DNA of 64,000 nt from Pedobacter sp. PAMC26386 (GTDB lineage: Bacteria > Bacteroidota > Bacteroidia > Sphingobacteriales > Sphingobacteriaceae), in contig CP060294.1 in the NCBI GenBank assembly GCA_014302835.1, positions 2,381,067-2,445,066 on the forward strand. Direction: 5' to 3'. The notes under the pieces were generated by a model. The model did no database searches, was not told where the DNA came from, and saw only the letters and a program-made list of their open reading frames with translations. Below, one piece after another: positions 52,888-62,152 of this stretch. Within the stretch, counting starts at the first letter, position 1. Each line of letters starts with the position of its first letter. The translations under genes were made by a program, and so were the position numbers.

Positions 52888-53577
52888 ATGAAGACTAACT
52901 ATCAATTAGATAATCCAATATGGCATGCACTAAACAGTACACATAACAAATTCGCTCTCGGCGAACAAACCATGCTGCGCTACCCTGCTGATATTCTACC
53001 TTTCATGGCTTTTGAGCATTCCGATGAATCTCCTTTAACCAAAATCGAAAGCCAGATGGGAACCAATGAAAAAGCGTTTATAGTTGGAAAACTCCCTGCA
53101 ATCCCTACGAACTGGTCCGTATTTTCAAAACTGGAATGTCTTCAAATGATCTGCCATCAGCCTATAAATTTCATCAAAAAAGAGGATTATGATATAGTTC
53201 AGCTGCAACCTGAAAATGCAGACGAGATGGTTGAATTTATCAATGGTATTCAACCTGGATATTTTGAAAGAGGCACTCCTTCATTAGGTAATTACTATGG
53301 AATAAGAGTAAATGGCAAACTAATAGCCATGGCAGGCGAAAGACTTAAAATGACTGGATACACAGAAATCAGTGCTGTTTGTACAGATCCGGCTTTTACT
53401 GGTAAAGGCTTAGCCCAATATCTGATCACTCAATTATGTAATGAAATACGGCAAAGAGATGAGGTTCCATTTCTACATGTAGTAGATACGAACACGAGAG
53501 CTATCCGTCTTTACGAATTTCTGGGTTTTGAAAAAAGAACCACGATTCCTTTTTGGCTGGTGGGATTACAAAATTAG
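52888..53577 (+). CDS. GNAT-family N-acetyltransferase
   Basis: A 229-residue protein whose second half is a GNAT (FR47-like) fold: YYGIRVNGKLIAMAGERLKMTGYTEISAVCTDPAFTGKGLAQYLITQLCNEIRQRDEVPFLHVVDTNTRAIRLYEFLGFEKR. The acetyl-CoA loop is FTGKGLA (Q/RxxGxG/A) and NTRAIRLYEFLGF is the late helix. The N-terminal half is a degenerate GNAT-like region. Acceptor unknown. It follows a marR gene and is likely under its control. Confidence 0.9.
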   Translation: MKTNYQLDNPIWHALNSTHNKFALGEQTMLRYPADILPFMAFEHSDESPLTKIESQMGTNEKAFIVGKLPAIPTNWSVFSKLECLQMICHQPINFIKKEDYDIVQLQPENADEMVEFINGIQPGYFERGTPSLGNYYGIRVNGKLIAMAGERLKMTGYTEISAVCTDPAFTGKGLAQYLITQLCNEIRQRDEVPFLHVVDTNTRAIRLYEFLGFEKRTTIPFWLVGLQN

Positions 53578-53592
53578 CAGGAAAATGGAGCA

Positions 53593-54300
53593 TTATTTAT
53601 AGTTAGACCTGGCAACAAGTTTTTCTATATTCCTGACCCATATTTTGCGGCCTTCTGTAGTAATGATTTCTTCCGATTTAAACTCTTTTAATAGTCTGAT
53701 TACGTTTTCTTTCGCTATGCCAGCAATATTGGCTAAATCACTCCTGGAGATATCAATAATGATTTCCCGTCCCTCTTCTGTTTCTATTTTAAATTTTTCT
53801 CGAATGACAATCAGCGCTATGGCTAACCTTTCTACAGCCGTACGCTGCGCAAAAACTGATATATTATTTGCAAGTACAGCGTATTCATGGCTCAGTGTTT
53901 TCAATAACCGATTAGCTAATAAGGGGGATTTACTCAAAACGGATAGAAAATCGTCTTTAGGAATAAAACTAATTGTGCTTGTTTCTAAAGCCGCTGCAAA
54001 ATCTGGATAACGTTCTTCAGATAAAACGGCATGATAGCCTATCAATTCCCCTTTATTAGCTACATAAATGATTTGTTCCTTACCTGTCTGGTCAACTTTA
54101 TATTTCTTGACCATGCCATGGTGAATATAGAATATACCCGACGGGACAACTCCCTCTCTGAAAATAATCTCTCCCTTTAAATATTTCTGTTCTCCTTGTC
54201 TGGCGATCAAAATGTCATACTCCTCGTCAGAAAGGATTGACAAAATAGATTGAGTGGTAAAATTCCATTTATCAATTGGAAATATTCCTGATAAGCTCAT
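53593..54300 (-). CDS. Crp/Fnr-family transcriptional regulator
   Basis: A 235-residue protein with an N-terminal cNMP-binding-like beta-barrel (LKGEIIFREGVVPSGIFYIHHGMVKKYKVDQTGKEQIIYVANKGELIGYH) and a C-terminal Crp HTH (SRSDLANIAGIAKENVIRLLKEFKSEEIITTEGRKIWV). There are no cysteines for an Fe-S cluster, so it is not a classical Fnr. It is convergent with the GNAT gene. Target genes unknown. Confidence 0.9.
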   Translation of the reverse strand: MSLSGIFPIDKWNFTTQSILSILSDEEYDILIARQGEQKYLKGEIIFREGVVPSGIFYIHHGMVKKYKVDQTGKEQIIYVANKGELIGYHAVLSEERYPDFAAALETSTISFIPKDDFLSVLSKSPLLANRLLKTLSHEYAVLANNISVFAQRTAVERLAIALIVIREKFKIETEEGREIIIDISRSDLANIAGIAKENVIRLLKEFKSEEIITTEGRKIWVRNIEKLVARSNYK

Positions 54301-54356
54301 TCAGTAAAGATACAGTTTATTAAAAAGGATACGGTTTATTGAAACCTATAGAAAGG

Positions 54357-54611
54357 TTATTTTTTCCGGAAAACTACGTAATTATGTAAGTAGATCAGTG
54401 CATATCTAAAACAACTGAACTGAGTGCTGTTTAAATCTATAGGAGATAGGTTTTCTATTTTCTTCTCTAATTCATCCACGTATTCCTGCACAATATATTT
54501 TTTGTCTTTCAGCTGATCTACTGAGTTCACAATAATTGTTTCCACCTGTGGATAATCTTTTGCTGTACCTATCTGATCCAGTACAGATGTGATGTGATTT
54601 TCTAAAGTCAT
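54357..54611 (-). CDS. hypothetical 84-residue helical protein
   Basis: Start at the ATG 54609-54611 (MTLENHITSVLDQ) is preferred. A longer frame starting at 54710 would overlap 86 nt of the upstream methyltransferase gene and adds a sequence (MKFLRVMKWWSRTKQ) that looks like a frame-shadow. The product is helical with an acid-rich middle (DELEKKIENLSPIDL) and ends YLHNYVVFRKK. It follows the methyltransferase by 13 bp and is likely co-transcribed. Function unknown. Confidence 0.6.
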   Translation of the reverse strand: MTLENHITSVLDQIGTAKDYPQVETIIVNSVDQLKDKKYIVQEYVDELEKKIENLSPIDLNSTQFSCFRYALIYLHNYVVFRKK

Positions 54612-54624
54612 TTTTGATATTCTT

Positions 54625-55221
54625 TTATTTTCTGAGCCACATTTTAAGAGGCTTTGCTTCGTCCTGCTCCACCATTTCATAACCCTTAGGAATTTCATGT
54701 TCATATCCATGATAAGTGACCAATCGTGTTCCTCTGGATTTATTAACTAGTGCATTACCTAGATAATTAGCGTAATAGGTATATAGACCCGTAGAATAAT
54801 CAACAGAATCATCAATCCGGGCAACATTAATTAAATTCTCGGCAAAGGCATTATAGAAATAGATACCATCATAAGTATCGAGATTCAACTGAGTGAAATT
54901 GCCATGAATAAAAAGCACATTACTAACCTCACTTCTTTGTTGTGCTTTTATGGCAAGGTCAAATAGATCTTTTCTTTGTTCCACACCGTGGAATTCAGAT
55001 TCAGGAAAAAAATGCGCCGCCGCAATACAAAACTTTCCAACTCCACTTCCAATATCCAGAATTTTAGATCCTGGTGCTGGTGCTAAAAAAGAAGCAGCCT
55101 TCTTTGCAATCCCCAATGGAGTCCAGTGTATTCTTGAAATCTTTCTTATTCTATCGGGGAAAAAGCTGTCAAAAATAGTATCATTGTGATAGTAATCTAA
55201 CGGTAACAAACTGGATTTCAT
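54625..55221 (-). CDS. class I SAM-dependent methyltransferase
   Basis: A 198-residue protein with motif I GSKILDIGSGVGKFCIAAAHFFP, then ESEFHGVEQRKDLFDLAIKA (motif II) and NVLFIHGNFTQLNLDTYDGIYFYNAFAEN (motif III/IV). Such small enzymes methylate small molecules or proteins (Methyltransf_25/31 group). No neighbour reveals the substrate. It precedes the 84-residue gene. Start chosen at the ATG near 55221; the stop overlaps the doubtful longer start of the next gene. Confidence 0.82.
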   Translation of the reverse strand: MKSSLLPLDYYHNDTIFDSFFPDRIRKISRIHWTPLGIAKKAASFLAPAPGSKILDIGSGVGKFCIAAAHFFPESEFHGVEQRKDLFDLAIKAQQRSEVSNVLFIHGNFTQLNLDTYDGIYFYNAFAENLINVARIDDSVDYSTGLYTYYANYLGNALVNKSRGTRLVTYHGYEHEIPKGYEMVEQDEAKPLKMWLRK

Positions 55222-55295
55222 GAGATAATATTTAATCCCTTTATAAGGACAGATAAAAATGGACTGAACATTGAATAGATATACAATTGGAAATC

Positions 55296-55433
55296 TTACA
55301 TTAAAATTAGTAGTCCAAGAAAAATTCCAGCAACCATAATTACGTATAGTAAAATCTCTGTAATTGCAAAATCCTTATACTTAGCCCAGAATGAAAGTTC
55401 TTCTGAAGGGGCTTTCTTTTTATGCATAGACAT
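55296..55433 (-). CDS. small single-helix membrane protein (45 residues)
   Basis: ATG at 55433 reads MSMHKKKAPSEELSFWAKYKDFAITE and one membrane helix (ILLYVIMVAGIFLGLLILM) to a TAA at 55296-55298. The basic/amphipathic start and single helix make a coherent small membrane protein. A second in-frame ATG lies two codons later. It lies in a 320-bp spacer between two minus-strand genes. Function unknown. Confidence 0.45.
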   Translation of the reverse strand: MSMHKKKAPSEELSFWAKYKDFAITEILLYVIMVAGIFLGLLILM

Positions 55434-55541
55434 GTAAATTCAACAAAGAGCTCTAATGATCTCATAAAGTAAAATTACCACTAATCAGTCTACGTTTTAT
55501 AGAAACATATCAGCTTGAAAGTTGATAATAATCACTTTTTT

Positions 55542-56285
55542 TTAAGATTTAATAACCCGTTTCACAGCTATGGTAGTTTTTTGATAATACCGCATGGCCT
55601 TTATTCTGAATATATCATAGAGTAATGCATAAATCAAAATGCCTATAGGTACAAAAAAAGCTTTGAATCCAAAATGAGTATAGAAATAAGCACCGGCAAT
55701 AGCTCCTGTCATAAAAAAGAAGATAATAACCAGTCTGAGTTTAATTTTAGCCCGAAGTGCCTGAGTACGCTTTTCTTTACTAAAAAGTTGCGCCAGCTCA
55801 ATTCCAAGATCTGTAAAAGTACCGGTAAGATGTGTTGTTCGTACCACAGAGCCAGAAATCATGGAGACCAGAGAATTCTGCAAACCCATTGCAAAAAGTA
55901 AGCTTCCTGCAAAAATCTCTTTAGAAACTAAAGTTCCATCATAATGTACGCCATATAACCCTGCAAAAAGTAGGATAGTTATTTCAATAAAAATGGGAAT
56001 AGAATAAGAATAACGTTGATTATGTCCGGTAAATGAAAGTATTAAACTTGAAATAAAAGCACCTGCTAAAAAAAGAAACATCCACAATGCAATAACCTGG
56101 GCTGTCTTCCAATCCTGCAAAGCAATCCTTTCTGCAAATAAGGCAGCATGACCAGTGACATTGGTAGTTAATACTGAGAATCCTAAAAAACCTGCTGCAT
56201 TTACAAAGCCCGCAGTTAGTCCAAGTAAAGTTGCTAATCTGAGATTATGTTCAGGCGTGCGCTTCGCCCCTAAGTGTCTTAACAT
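55542..56285 (-). CDS. YoaK/DUF1275-family membrane protein
   Basis: A 247-residue protein with six membrane helices. Family signatures: ATLLGLTAGFVNAAGFLGFSVLTTNVTGHAALFAERI near the start and FAGSLLFAMGLQNSLVSMISGSVVRTTHLTGTFTDLGIELAQLF in the middle; TTHLTGTFTDLG is typical of DUF1275. The family is widespread, of unknown transport or signalling function. Single gene on the minus strand with its own promoter region. Confidence 0.9.
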   Translation of the reverse strand: MLRHLGAKRTPEHNLRLATLLGLTAGFVNAAGFLGFSVLTTNVTGHAALFAERIALQDWKTAQVIALWMFLFLAGAFISSLILSFTGHNQRYSYSIPIFIEITILLFAGLYGVHYDGTLVSKEIFAGSLLFAMGLQNSLVSMISGSVVRTTHLTGTFTDLGIELAQLFSKEKRTQALRAKIKLRLVIIFFFMTGAIAGAYFYTHFGFKAFFVPIGILIYALLYDIFRIKAMRYYQKTTIAVKRVIKS

Positions 56286-56477
56286 GGCTGTTATTAATGC
56301 TAAAAGATGCTACTATCTGGTTGGCAAGCTAAACATAATGAAGATAGCTTAAAACATCTCAGGCTACTATTTCCTGAAAACTGATAATTATCACATTTGG
56401 CAATGATTTCTTGCAGTAAAATGAGGTGATCTACCTGATAGATTTGTAGATGAACCAAGACTGGGGGTTAATTAGCA

Positions 56478-57716
56478 ATGAATTTATTAGAAAAGAACTT
56501 ATTAAAATTAGGGCCATTAGGCATGCATGCACACTATGCTCATGGATATTTCTCTTATCCAAAATTGGAGGGCGAGCTAGGGAATCAAATGTTCTTTAAC
56601 GGAAAGCAAAAATTGGTTTGGAGTCTGAATAATTATCTGGGTCTGGCAAATTGTACTGAAGTACGAAGAGCCGATGAAGAGGGTGCAAGACAATATGGTC
56701 TGGCCTATCCCATGGGGGCAAGAATGATGACTGGAAATACCATTCTGCACGAACTTCTGGAAGAGAAACTTTCAGCATTCGTCAATAAAGAGGATACTTT
56801 TCTACTGAATTACGGCTATCAAGGCATGTTATCCATTATTGACAGTCTTCTTGACCGTCATGATGTAGTTGTATATGATTCTGAGTCACATGCCTGTATT
56901 ATAGATGGTTTAAGACTACATATCGGCAAACGCTTTGTCTACAAGCACAATGACATTGAAGATTTTGAAAAGCAATTAATCAGAGCCCAGAAACTTACCC
57001 AAGTGAGTAATGGAGGAATTCTTGTCATTACTGAGGGTGTATTTGGTATGCGGGGAGATACCGGAAAGCTAAAAGAAATCAGTGCATTTAAACAAAAATA
57101 TGATTTTACTTTTCTAGTTGATGATGCCCATGGCATTGGTGTTATGGGATTTACAGGTGCTGGTACCGGAGAAGCACAGGGCGCACAAGACGATATCGAT
57201 CTTTATTTTGCAACCTTTGCTAAGTCTTTTGCTGCTATAGGTGCATTTGTTTCAGGAAAGAAGGAAATTATACAATATCTGAAATATAATATGCGCTCAC
57301 AAATCTATGCTAAGGCATTACCTATGCCCTTAGTATATGGACTACACCAGCGTCTTAGCCTGATTAAGAACAAACCGGAATTGAGAAGTAAGCTTTGGGA
57401 GATAACCCATCTGCTTCAAAAAGGCTTAAAAGAGGCCGGATTAGACATTGGAAACACAGAATCTCCTGTTACACCTGTTTATTTGGAAGGTACACTGGAA
57501 CAGGCAACGTCATTGGTGAGAGACTTAAGAGAAACCCATGATATATTCTGTTCATTAGTGGTGTATCCGGTAGTTCCAAAGGGAGTGATCATGCTAAGAC
57601 TTATACCAACTGCTATTCATACCATTCAGGAAGTGGAACGGACCATTGAAATCTTTAAGGAAATCAAAAATAGTCTGGCCGCAGGAAAATATGACCACAA
57701 ATACCAGCTGTCCTAA
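56478..57716 (+). CDS. PLP-dependent alpha-oxoamine synthase (AONS/serine-palmitoyltransferase family)
   Basis: A 412-residue fold-type I PLP enzyme. NNYLGLANCTEVRRA, ARMMTGNTILHELLEEKLSAFVNKEDTFLLNYGYQGML, SESHACIIDGLRLH, VDDAHGIGVMGFTGAGTGE (D that binds pyridine N) and ATFAKSFAAIGAFVSG (the PLP-bound lysine in FAKSF) are all present. The family joins an amino acid with an acyl-CoA, as in biotin, haem and sphingolipid starts; serine palmitoyltransferase is a likely candidate in a Pedobacter-like cell, but the true acyl and amino acid are unknown. It opens an operon with pckA and a gcvH-like gene. There are no biotin genes nearby. Confidence 0.88.
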   Translation: MNLLEKNLLKLGPLGMHAHYAHGYFSYPKLEGELGNQMFFNGKQKLVWSLNNYLGLANCTEVRRADEEGARQYGLAYPMGARMMTGNTILHELLEEKLSAFVNKEDTFLLNYGYQGMLSIIDSLLDRHDVVVYDSESHACIIDGLRLHIGKRFVYKHNDIEDFEKQLIRAQKLTQVSNGGILVITEGVFGMRGDTGKLKEISAFKQKYDFTFLVDDAHGIGVMGFTGAGTGEAQGAQDDIDLYFATFAKSFAAIGAFVSGKKEIIQYLKYNMRSQIYAKALPMPLVYGLHQRLSLIKNKPELRSKLWEITHLLQKGLKEAGLDIGNTESPVTPVYLEGTLEQATSLVRDLRETHDIFCSLVVYPVVPKGVIMLRLIPTAIHTIQEVERTIEIFKEIKNSLAAGKYDHKYQLS

Positions 57717-59289
57717 TCAAATCGAACAGTATAAAAATCAGTTTATGACAGCTTCATCATTAGAATATACGGGCATTAAAAACAGTAAACCTATCCACTG
57801 GAATCTTTCAGTCTCTGAATTAATTAAGGATGCCGTTCTGGCAAAACAAGGAGTACTGACTAAATCTGGCGCCCTTGCCTGTAATACTGGTCAGTTTACA
57901 GGACGATCACCAAAAGACAAGTATATTGTAGTGGATAGTCTGACTGAAAGAACGATTTGGTGGGGAGAAGTAAATCATAAACTTTCAATCACATCTTTTG
58001 ACCGTCTATACTTAAAAATAACAGCTTATTTATCAAACCAAGACCTTTATGTCAAAGATGTATCTGCCTGTGCGGCTGAAAAATACAAAATGAACATCAG
58101 ACTGGTTACTGAGTATGCATGGCAGGGTATTTTTGCACATAATCTTTTTTTAAGACCAGAGGCTGAGGAATTGGTTAACTTCAAAGAAGACTGGCTCATT
58201 CTCTCTGCTCCAGGCTTCACCGCCGATATTAAAGAAGATGGCCCGTCATCAGAAAATTTCACGATCATCAATTTTACAAAAAAAATAATTCTCATTGGTG
58301 GAACGGCTTATACTGGGGAAATCAAAAAGGCAGTATTTACGGTCTTGAATTATAGCTTGCCACAAGAGAAAAATGTTTTGCCCATGCATTGCAGTGCAAA
58401 TATAGGAGAACGTGGAGATACCGCCATTTTCTTTGGCTTATCAGGGACAGGAAAAACAACACTATCTGCAGACCCAGCCAGGAAATTAATTGGAGATGAT
58501 GAACATGGATGGGATGCCAATTCCGTCTTTAACCTGGAAGGGGGATGTTATGCAAAATGTGTCAATTTAAGCCAGGAAAAGGAACCTCAGATATTCAATG
58601 CAATCAAATCCGGCACTTTACTAGAGAATATTAGTTTTTACCCCGACAGTATAGAAGTCGATTATACGAATACGGCTAAAACCGAAAATACAAGAGCGGC
58701 CTACCCTATTGATTTTATGGAAAACACGGTTAAGCCTTCGCTGGGTAAACCGCCAGAAAATATATTTTTCCTGACAGCGGATGCATTTGGCGTACTGCCA
58801 CCAATTTCAAAACTAAATATTCACCAGGCCATGTATCATTTCATTTCCGGATATACCTCAAAAGTTGCAGGAACGGAAATCGGTATTACAGAACCACAAA
58901 TTACCTTTTCAGCTTGTTTTGGCAAACCGTTTCTGCCGCTCAACCCAATTCGTTATGCTTCAATGTTAGGCGAAAGACTTAAAAGCACATCCATAAATGT
59001 ATGGTTGATCAATACCGGATGGACAGGTGGAAGTTATGGAACTGGTGATCGTATTCAATTGAAATATACCAGGGCAATGATAACCGCGGCCTTAAATGGG
59101 GAACTGGACAAGGTTACTTTCCAAAAACATAGAATATTTGAATTAGATATGCCCATAAGCTGTCCTGGAGTTCCAGCAGCACTTTTAGATCCGGAAAGTA
59201 CCTGGACAGATAAAATGGAGTACCGTATCAAAGCTGAAAACTTAGCTTACAAGTTCCAGGAAAATTTCACCGAATATAGAAGACATTAA
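57691..59289 (+). CDS. pckA: ATP-dependent phosphoenolpyruvate carboxykinase
   Basis: Converts oxaloacetate and ATP to phosphoenolpyruvate, CO2 and ADP. The preferred start is the ATG at 57691 (preceded by GCAGGAAAAT), giving 532 residues, close to the family norm; a frame from 57646 would overlap the upstream gene more. Motifs: NTGQFTGRSPKDKYIV, MHCSANIGERGDTAIFFGLSGTGKTTLSAD (kinase-1a, P-loop), IGDDEHGW (kinase-2), EGGCYAKC, and TAYTGEIKKAVF. All catalytic residues are visible. It overlaps the end of the synthase gene by 26 nt, indicating coupling. Confidence 0.95.
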   Translation: MTTNTSCPNQIEQYKNQFMTASSLEYTGIKNSKPIHWNLSVSELIKDAVLAKQGVLTKSGALACNTGQFTGRSPKDKYIVVDSLTERTIWWGEVNHKLSITSFDRLYLKITAYLSNQDLYVKDVSACAAEKYKMNIRLVTEYAWQGIFAHNLFLRPEAEELVNFKEDWLILSAPGFTADIKEDGPSSENFTIINFTKKIILIGGTAYTGEIKKAVFTVLNYSLPQEKNVLPMHCSANIGERGDTAIFFGLSGTGKTTLSADPARKLIGDDEHGWDANSVFNLEGGCYAKCVNLSQEKEPQIFNAIKSGTLLENISFYPDSIEVDYTNTAKTENTRAAYPIDFMENTVKPSLGKPPENIFFLTADAFGVLPPISKLNIHQAMYHFISGYTSKVAGTEIGITEPQITFSACFGKPFLPLNPIRYASMLGERLKSTSINVWLINTGWTGGSYGTGDRIQLKYTRAMITAALNGELDKVTFQKHRIFELDMPISCPGVPAALLDPESTWTDKMEYRIKAENLAYKFQENFTEYRRH

Positions 59290-59312
59290 ATCCAATTAAC
59301 AACAATTAAATC

Positions 59313-59705
59313 ATGAAACATCCCGATAACCTGTTTTATACTAAAGACCATGAATGGATTAGTTTTGATGATAAATATGCCATTATAGGTATCACAGATT
59401 TCGCACAAAAAGAGCTGGGAGATATTGTCTATGTAGATATACCTACTTTAAATTCAATAGTCAATAAAGAGGAAGTTTTTGGCACTGTAGAAGCTGTTAA
59501 AACGGTATCCGATTTGTTTATGCCAATTACAGGTATAATCGTTGCCGTGAATCCAGAAATTGAAAAAAAACCTGAAATTGTAAATCAAAACCCCTATAAC
59601 AGCTGGATGATCAAGGTCTTGGTAAATGCACCTGAAGAAAAAGAATCACTTTTAACTGCCGACCAATATAAAGACCTGATTGGAGCTAATACACATGCTT
59701 ATTGA
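59313..59705 (+). CDS. gcvH: glycine cleavage system H-like protein
   Basis: A 130-residue lipoyl-carrier. DHEWISFDDKYAIIGITDFAQKELGDIVYVDIP is the family start. The lipoylation lysine is in VEAVKTVSDLFMPITG, and NPYNSWMIKV ends the domain. It is normally the shuttle for the GcvP/GcvT/Lpd glycine cleavage enzyme, but those genes are not in this window. Here it follows pckA by 23 bp in one operon, so it may be a second, specialised H protein. Confidence 0.9.
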   Translation: MKHPDNLFYTKDHEWISFDDKYAIIGITDFAQKELGDIVYVDIPTLNSIVNKEEVFGTVEAVKTVSDLFMPITGIIVAVNPEIEKKPEIVNQNPYNSWMIKVLVNAPEEKESLLTADQYKDLIGANTHAY

Positions 59706-59737
59706 TTCCATTAATGTAGTCTATTTTGATAAAGATA

Positions 59738-60970
59738 TCAGCTATGTTCCCATATCTTTTTTGCAGCTGGGTTACAAAACATCCTTGAAATTATAATTAC
59801 AGAAGAGCATAGCGTAAGTATACCAATCACTAGAATTGCAAAATCAATACTGATCAGATCTGCAAAAACTCCTGTAATCAGGGCCCCAATAACATAACCA
59901 AGGTCTCTCCAAAAGCGAAATACACCTAAACTCTTTGCCCTTTGTTTTGGATTAGTATCTTCTGCTATGCTTGACAAAAATGTAGGATAAACAATTGCAG
60001 TACCAATACCCAATACAATTGAAATCGTAATATAGTGGGCTATGGTGCTTGAAAAAATGAGAAATATAATCGCAATTCCTTGTATCAGCATGCCTAAAAA
60101 GAGCAAATCCTTTTTACAATATATATCCGCTAATTTACCTGTTATCAATTGACCAAAGCCCCAAACAATTGGATAAATTGCAGTGATAATCCCTATTTGC
60201 TCTATCCCAAAGCCTCTGCCTGCTAAAAGCACCGGCATTATTCCCCAAATCATTGCGTCATTGAGGTTATTGACCAAACCCGCCTGTGTTACGGACCCTA
60301 AATTCCTATTGTACCATGATGTTTCTTTAAATACATTTTCCAAAAGAGGAACAGTATCATTTTGCTGAATTTCTTTTTTCATATGTCCTGAGGTATCCTT
60401 TACCAAAAAGTAAGATAATAGTGTACCCATGATGACTAAAACTCCTCCAATCATAAAAGGATAAGGCCGCAGTCCAAATTTATTCGCAATACTGCTGGTT
60501 AAAAGCGCAATCAATCCTACAGAGGCATAACCGGCAAATTCATTTAATCCCATTGCAAAACCTCTTTCCTTTTCCCCTACCAGGTCAATTTTCATAGTCA
60601 CTGTGCTGCTCCATGTTAGCCCCTGGTTTATCCCCAATAGAATATTTGCAGCTATAATCCAATTCCAACTACTGGCATACATCAAGATAAAAGGAATAGG
60701 TAAACCAACCAGCCAGCCAAAAACCAGCAATTTCTTTCTTCCAAACCGATTTGCAAATGCGCCTGTAAAATAATTGGTGATTGCTTTAAATAGCCCAAAC
60801 ACGACAATAAAAGACAAGATAACTGAAGCCGATTTAAGATGAAATTCTTTGGCTGCTATCTCAGGTAATAATGTTCTTTCCAAACCGATCATGCCGCCAA
60901 CAAGCCCATTGATAAGAACCAGCAGCCAAAATTGCCTCCAGTTCTCTTTTAATCCTAACCGTATATCCAT
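59738..60970 (-). CDS. MFS transporter
   Basis: A 410-residue membrane protein with 12 helices. ANRFGRKKLLVFGWLVGLP is the MFS loop 2-3 signature, and ITGKLADIYCKKDLLFLG the matching loop in the second half. The N-terminus QFWLLVLINGLVGGMIGLERTLLPEIA and TIVYPTFLSSIAEDTNPKQRAKSLGVFRFWRDLGY fit the group of MFS proteins found with rhodanese and sulfur genes. The ATG at 60970 is preferred because a longer start (60997) would overlap the rhodanese gene by 16 nt. Substrate unknown. Confidence 0.88.
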   Translation of the reverse strand: MDIRLGLKENWRQFWLLVLINGLVGGMIGLERTLLPEIAAKEFHLKSASVILSFIVVFGLFKAITNYFTGAFANRFGRKKLLVFGWLVGLPIPFILMYASSWNWIIAANILLGINQGLTWSSTVTMKIDLVGEKERGFAMGLNEFAGYASVGLIALLTSSIANKFGLRPYPFMIGGVLVIMGTLLSYFLVKDTSGHMKKEIQQNDTVPLLENVFKETSWYNRNLGSVTQAGLVNNLNDAMIWGIMPVLLAGRGFGIEQIGIITAIYPIVWGFGQLITGKLADIYCKKDLLFLGMLIQGIAIIFLIFSSTIAHYITISIVLGIGTAIVYPTFLSSIAEDTNPKQRAKSLGVFRFWRDLGYVIGALITGVFADLISIDFAILVIGILTLCSSVIIISRMFCNPAAKKIWEHS

Positions 60971-60981
60971 CTTATTGTTCT

Positions 60982-62085
60982 TTATGAAATAGCACATCTG
61001 TTTGGACCTGCTTCCAGCTCAACGGAATTGATCTCACTGAAATCTCCTTTGAGGTTCTTTTCTACAATAGACAGATAGTTAGTGGGTACAGGAGGAATCC
61101 GCAGTAAAATAGTTTCAATAAAGTCTTCTTCACTGAACCTGAATATGATATTGTTTTTGACAATGCCTATGGTTGTTTGAATAACTGTATTGTCAAAATT
61201 TATTGGTTGACTAATATGCCCCGGTATCATGATAATCTCTTCAGGAAGGGCTAATATGATCCGCAATGATTGATAAAGCATGACTGACCTGAGCTGGGCT
61301 TCATCAATATCGGCCTTCAAATCTGGCCTGCCAACCCCATTGATAAATAAAGTATCTCCAGTAAGTAATACCTGGTCATTGACTAAATAACAGGTACTTT
61401 CTAATGTATGCCCCGGAGTATGAATGGCTTGAATCCTGATCTGCCCCAGCGCTAAAACAGTTGTTGCATCTATCGGTATAAAATCAAAGTTCACCTGATT
61501 AGGCATAGGCAGATGGAGCGATACCTCATTCATTTCTGCTAATTGTTTTGATCTTGAAAGATGATCTGCATGAATATGTGTTTCTATGACATACTTCAGC
61601 CTGAGATTTTGTTTTTGTAAGATTTCTTGATAAACTTCTACTGGTAATGAAGCGTCAACCACAATAGCCTCACCGCCAGTTGCAATCAGGTAGGATAAAC
61701 ATCCTTTCCCTGTTCTTCTCAATTGAATAACCTTAAAGTCCGGAAAGGAAATTTCCGCCGTATTCCAGGATAAACTCCATGCTTTCATTCCTCCCTTTAA
61801 AGAATAAACTTCAAATCCCTGTTGCTGAAGAATATTTGCGGCAAGAAGACTTGTTTTACCGCCCGCACAGACAGTAACAACAGGAATAGTCTGGTTCAGT
61901 TCCATATCTTTGAAAATATCAAGAGCATTTGCCTTAAGCTGATCATAAACATCGAAGTGGATGCTGCCTGGAATAAACCATTCTTCCCGTTCCTGGGCTG
62001 GTCTAACGTCGATTATTAAAACTTCTTTTCCTGCTGCCAACCAATTTCTGAGTGTATTGGTGTCGATCTCGTTGATGCCTTCCAT
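60982..62085 (-). CDS. rhodanese - metallo-beta-lactamase fusion protein
   Basis: A 367-residue protein. The N-terminal rhodanese domain (about residues 1-115) has the active cysteine in VTVCAGGKTSLLAA. The metallo-beta-lactamase fold (about 120-330) has ETHIHADHLS (THxHxDH zinc ligands), HTPGHTLESTCYL and LLTGDTLFINGVGRPD. Such proteins handle persulfides or sulfane sulfur (ETHE1-like sulfur dioxygenases with rhodanese). In most fused relatives the MBL domain comes first; here rhodanese is first. The MFS gene is 11 bp downstream on the same strand, and a Crp-type regulator lies upstream. Confidence 0.88.
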   Translation of the reverse strand: MEGINEIDTNTLRNWLAAGKEVLIIDVRPAQEREEWFIPGSIHFDVYDQLKANALDIFKDMELNQTIPVVTVCAGGKTSLLAANILQQQGFEVYSLKGGMKAWSLSWNTAEISFPDFKVIQLRRTGKGCLSYLIATGGEAIVVDASLPVEVYQEILQKQNLRLKYVIETHIHADHLSRSKQLAEMNEVSLHLPMPNQVNFDFIPIDATTVLALGQIRIQAIHTPGHTLESTCYLVNDQVLLTGDTLFINGVGRPDLKADIDEAQLRSVMLYQSLRIILALPEEIIMIPGHISQPINFDNTVIQTTIGIVKNNIIFRFSEEDFIETILLRIPPVPTNYLSIVEKNLKGDFSEINSVELEAGPNRCAIS

Positions 62086-62152
62086 ATTGCGAATTATTAT
62101 TTCACAAAAATGGAGGCTATAAATTGCTATTCGTTTAACATAGGATAAATAA

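Noticed and set aside
54612-54710. Longer start for the 84-residue gene
   Set aside because: Would overlap the methyltransferase gene by 86 nt and adds frame-shadow sequence.
57646-57690. Longer start for pckA
   Set aside because: Extends overlap with the synthase gene; the ATG at 57691 has a better ribosome-binding context and gives the usual length.
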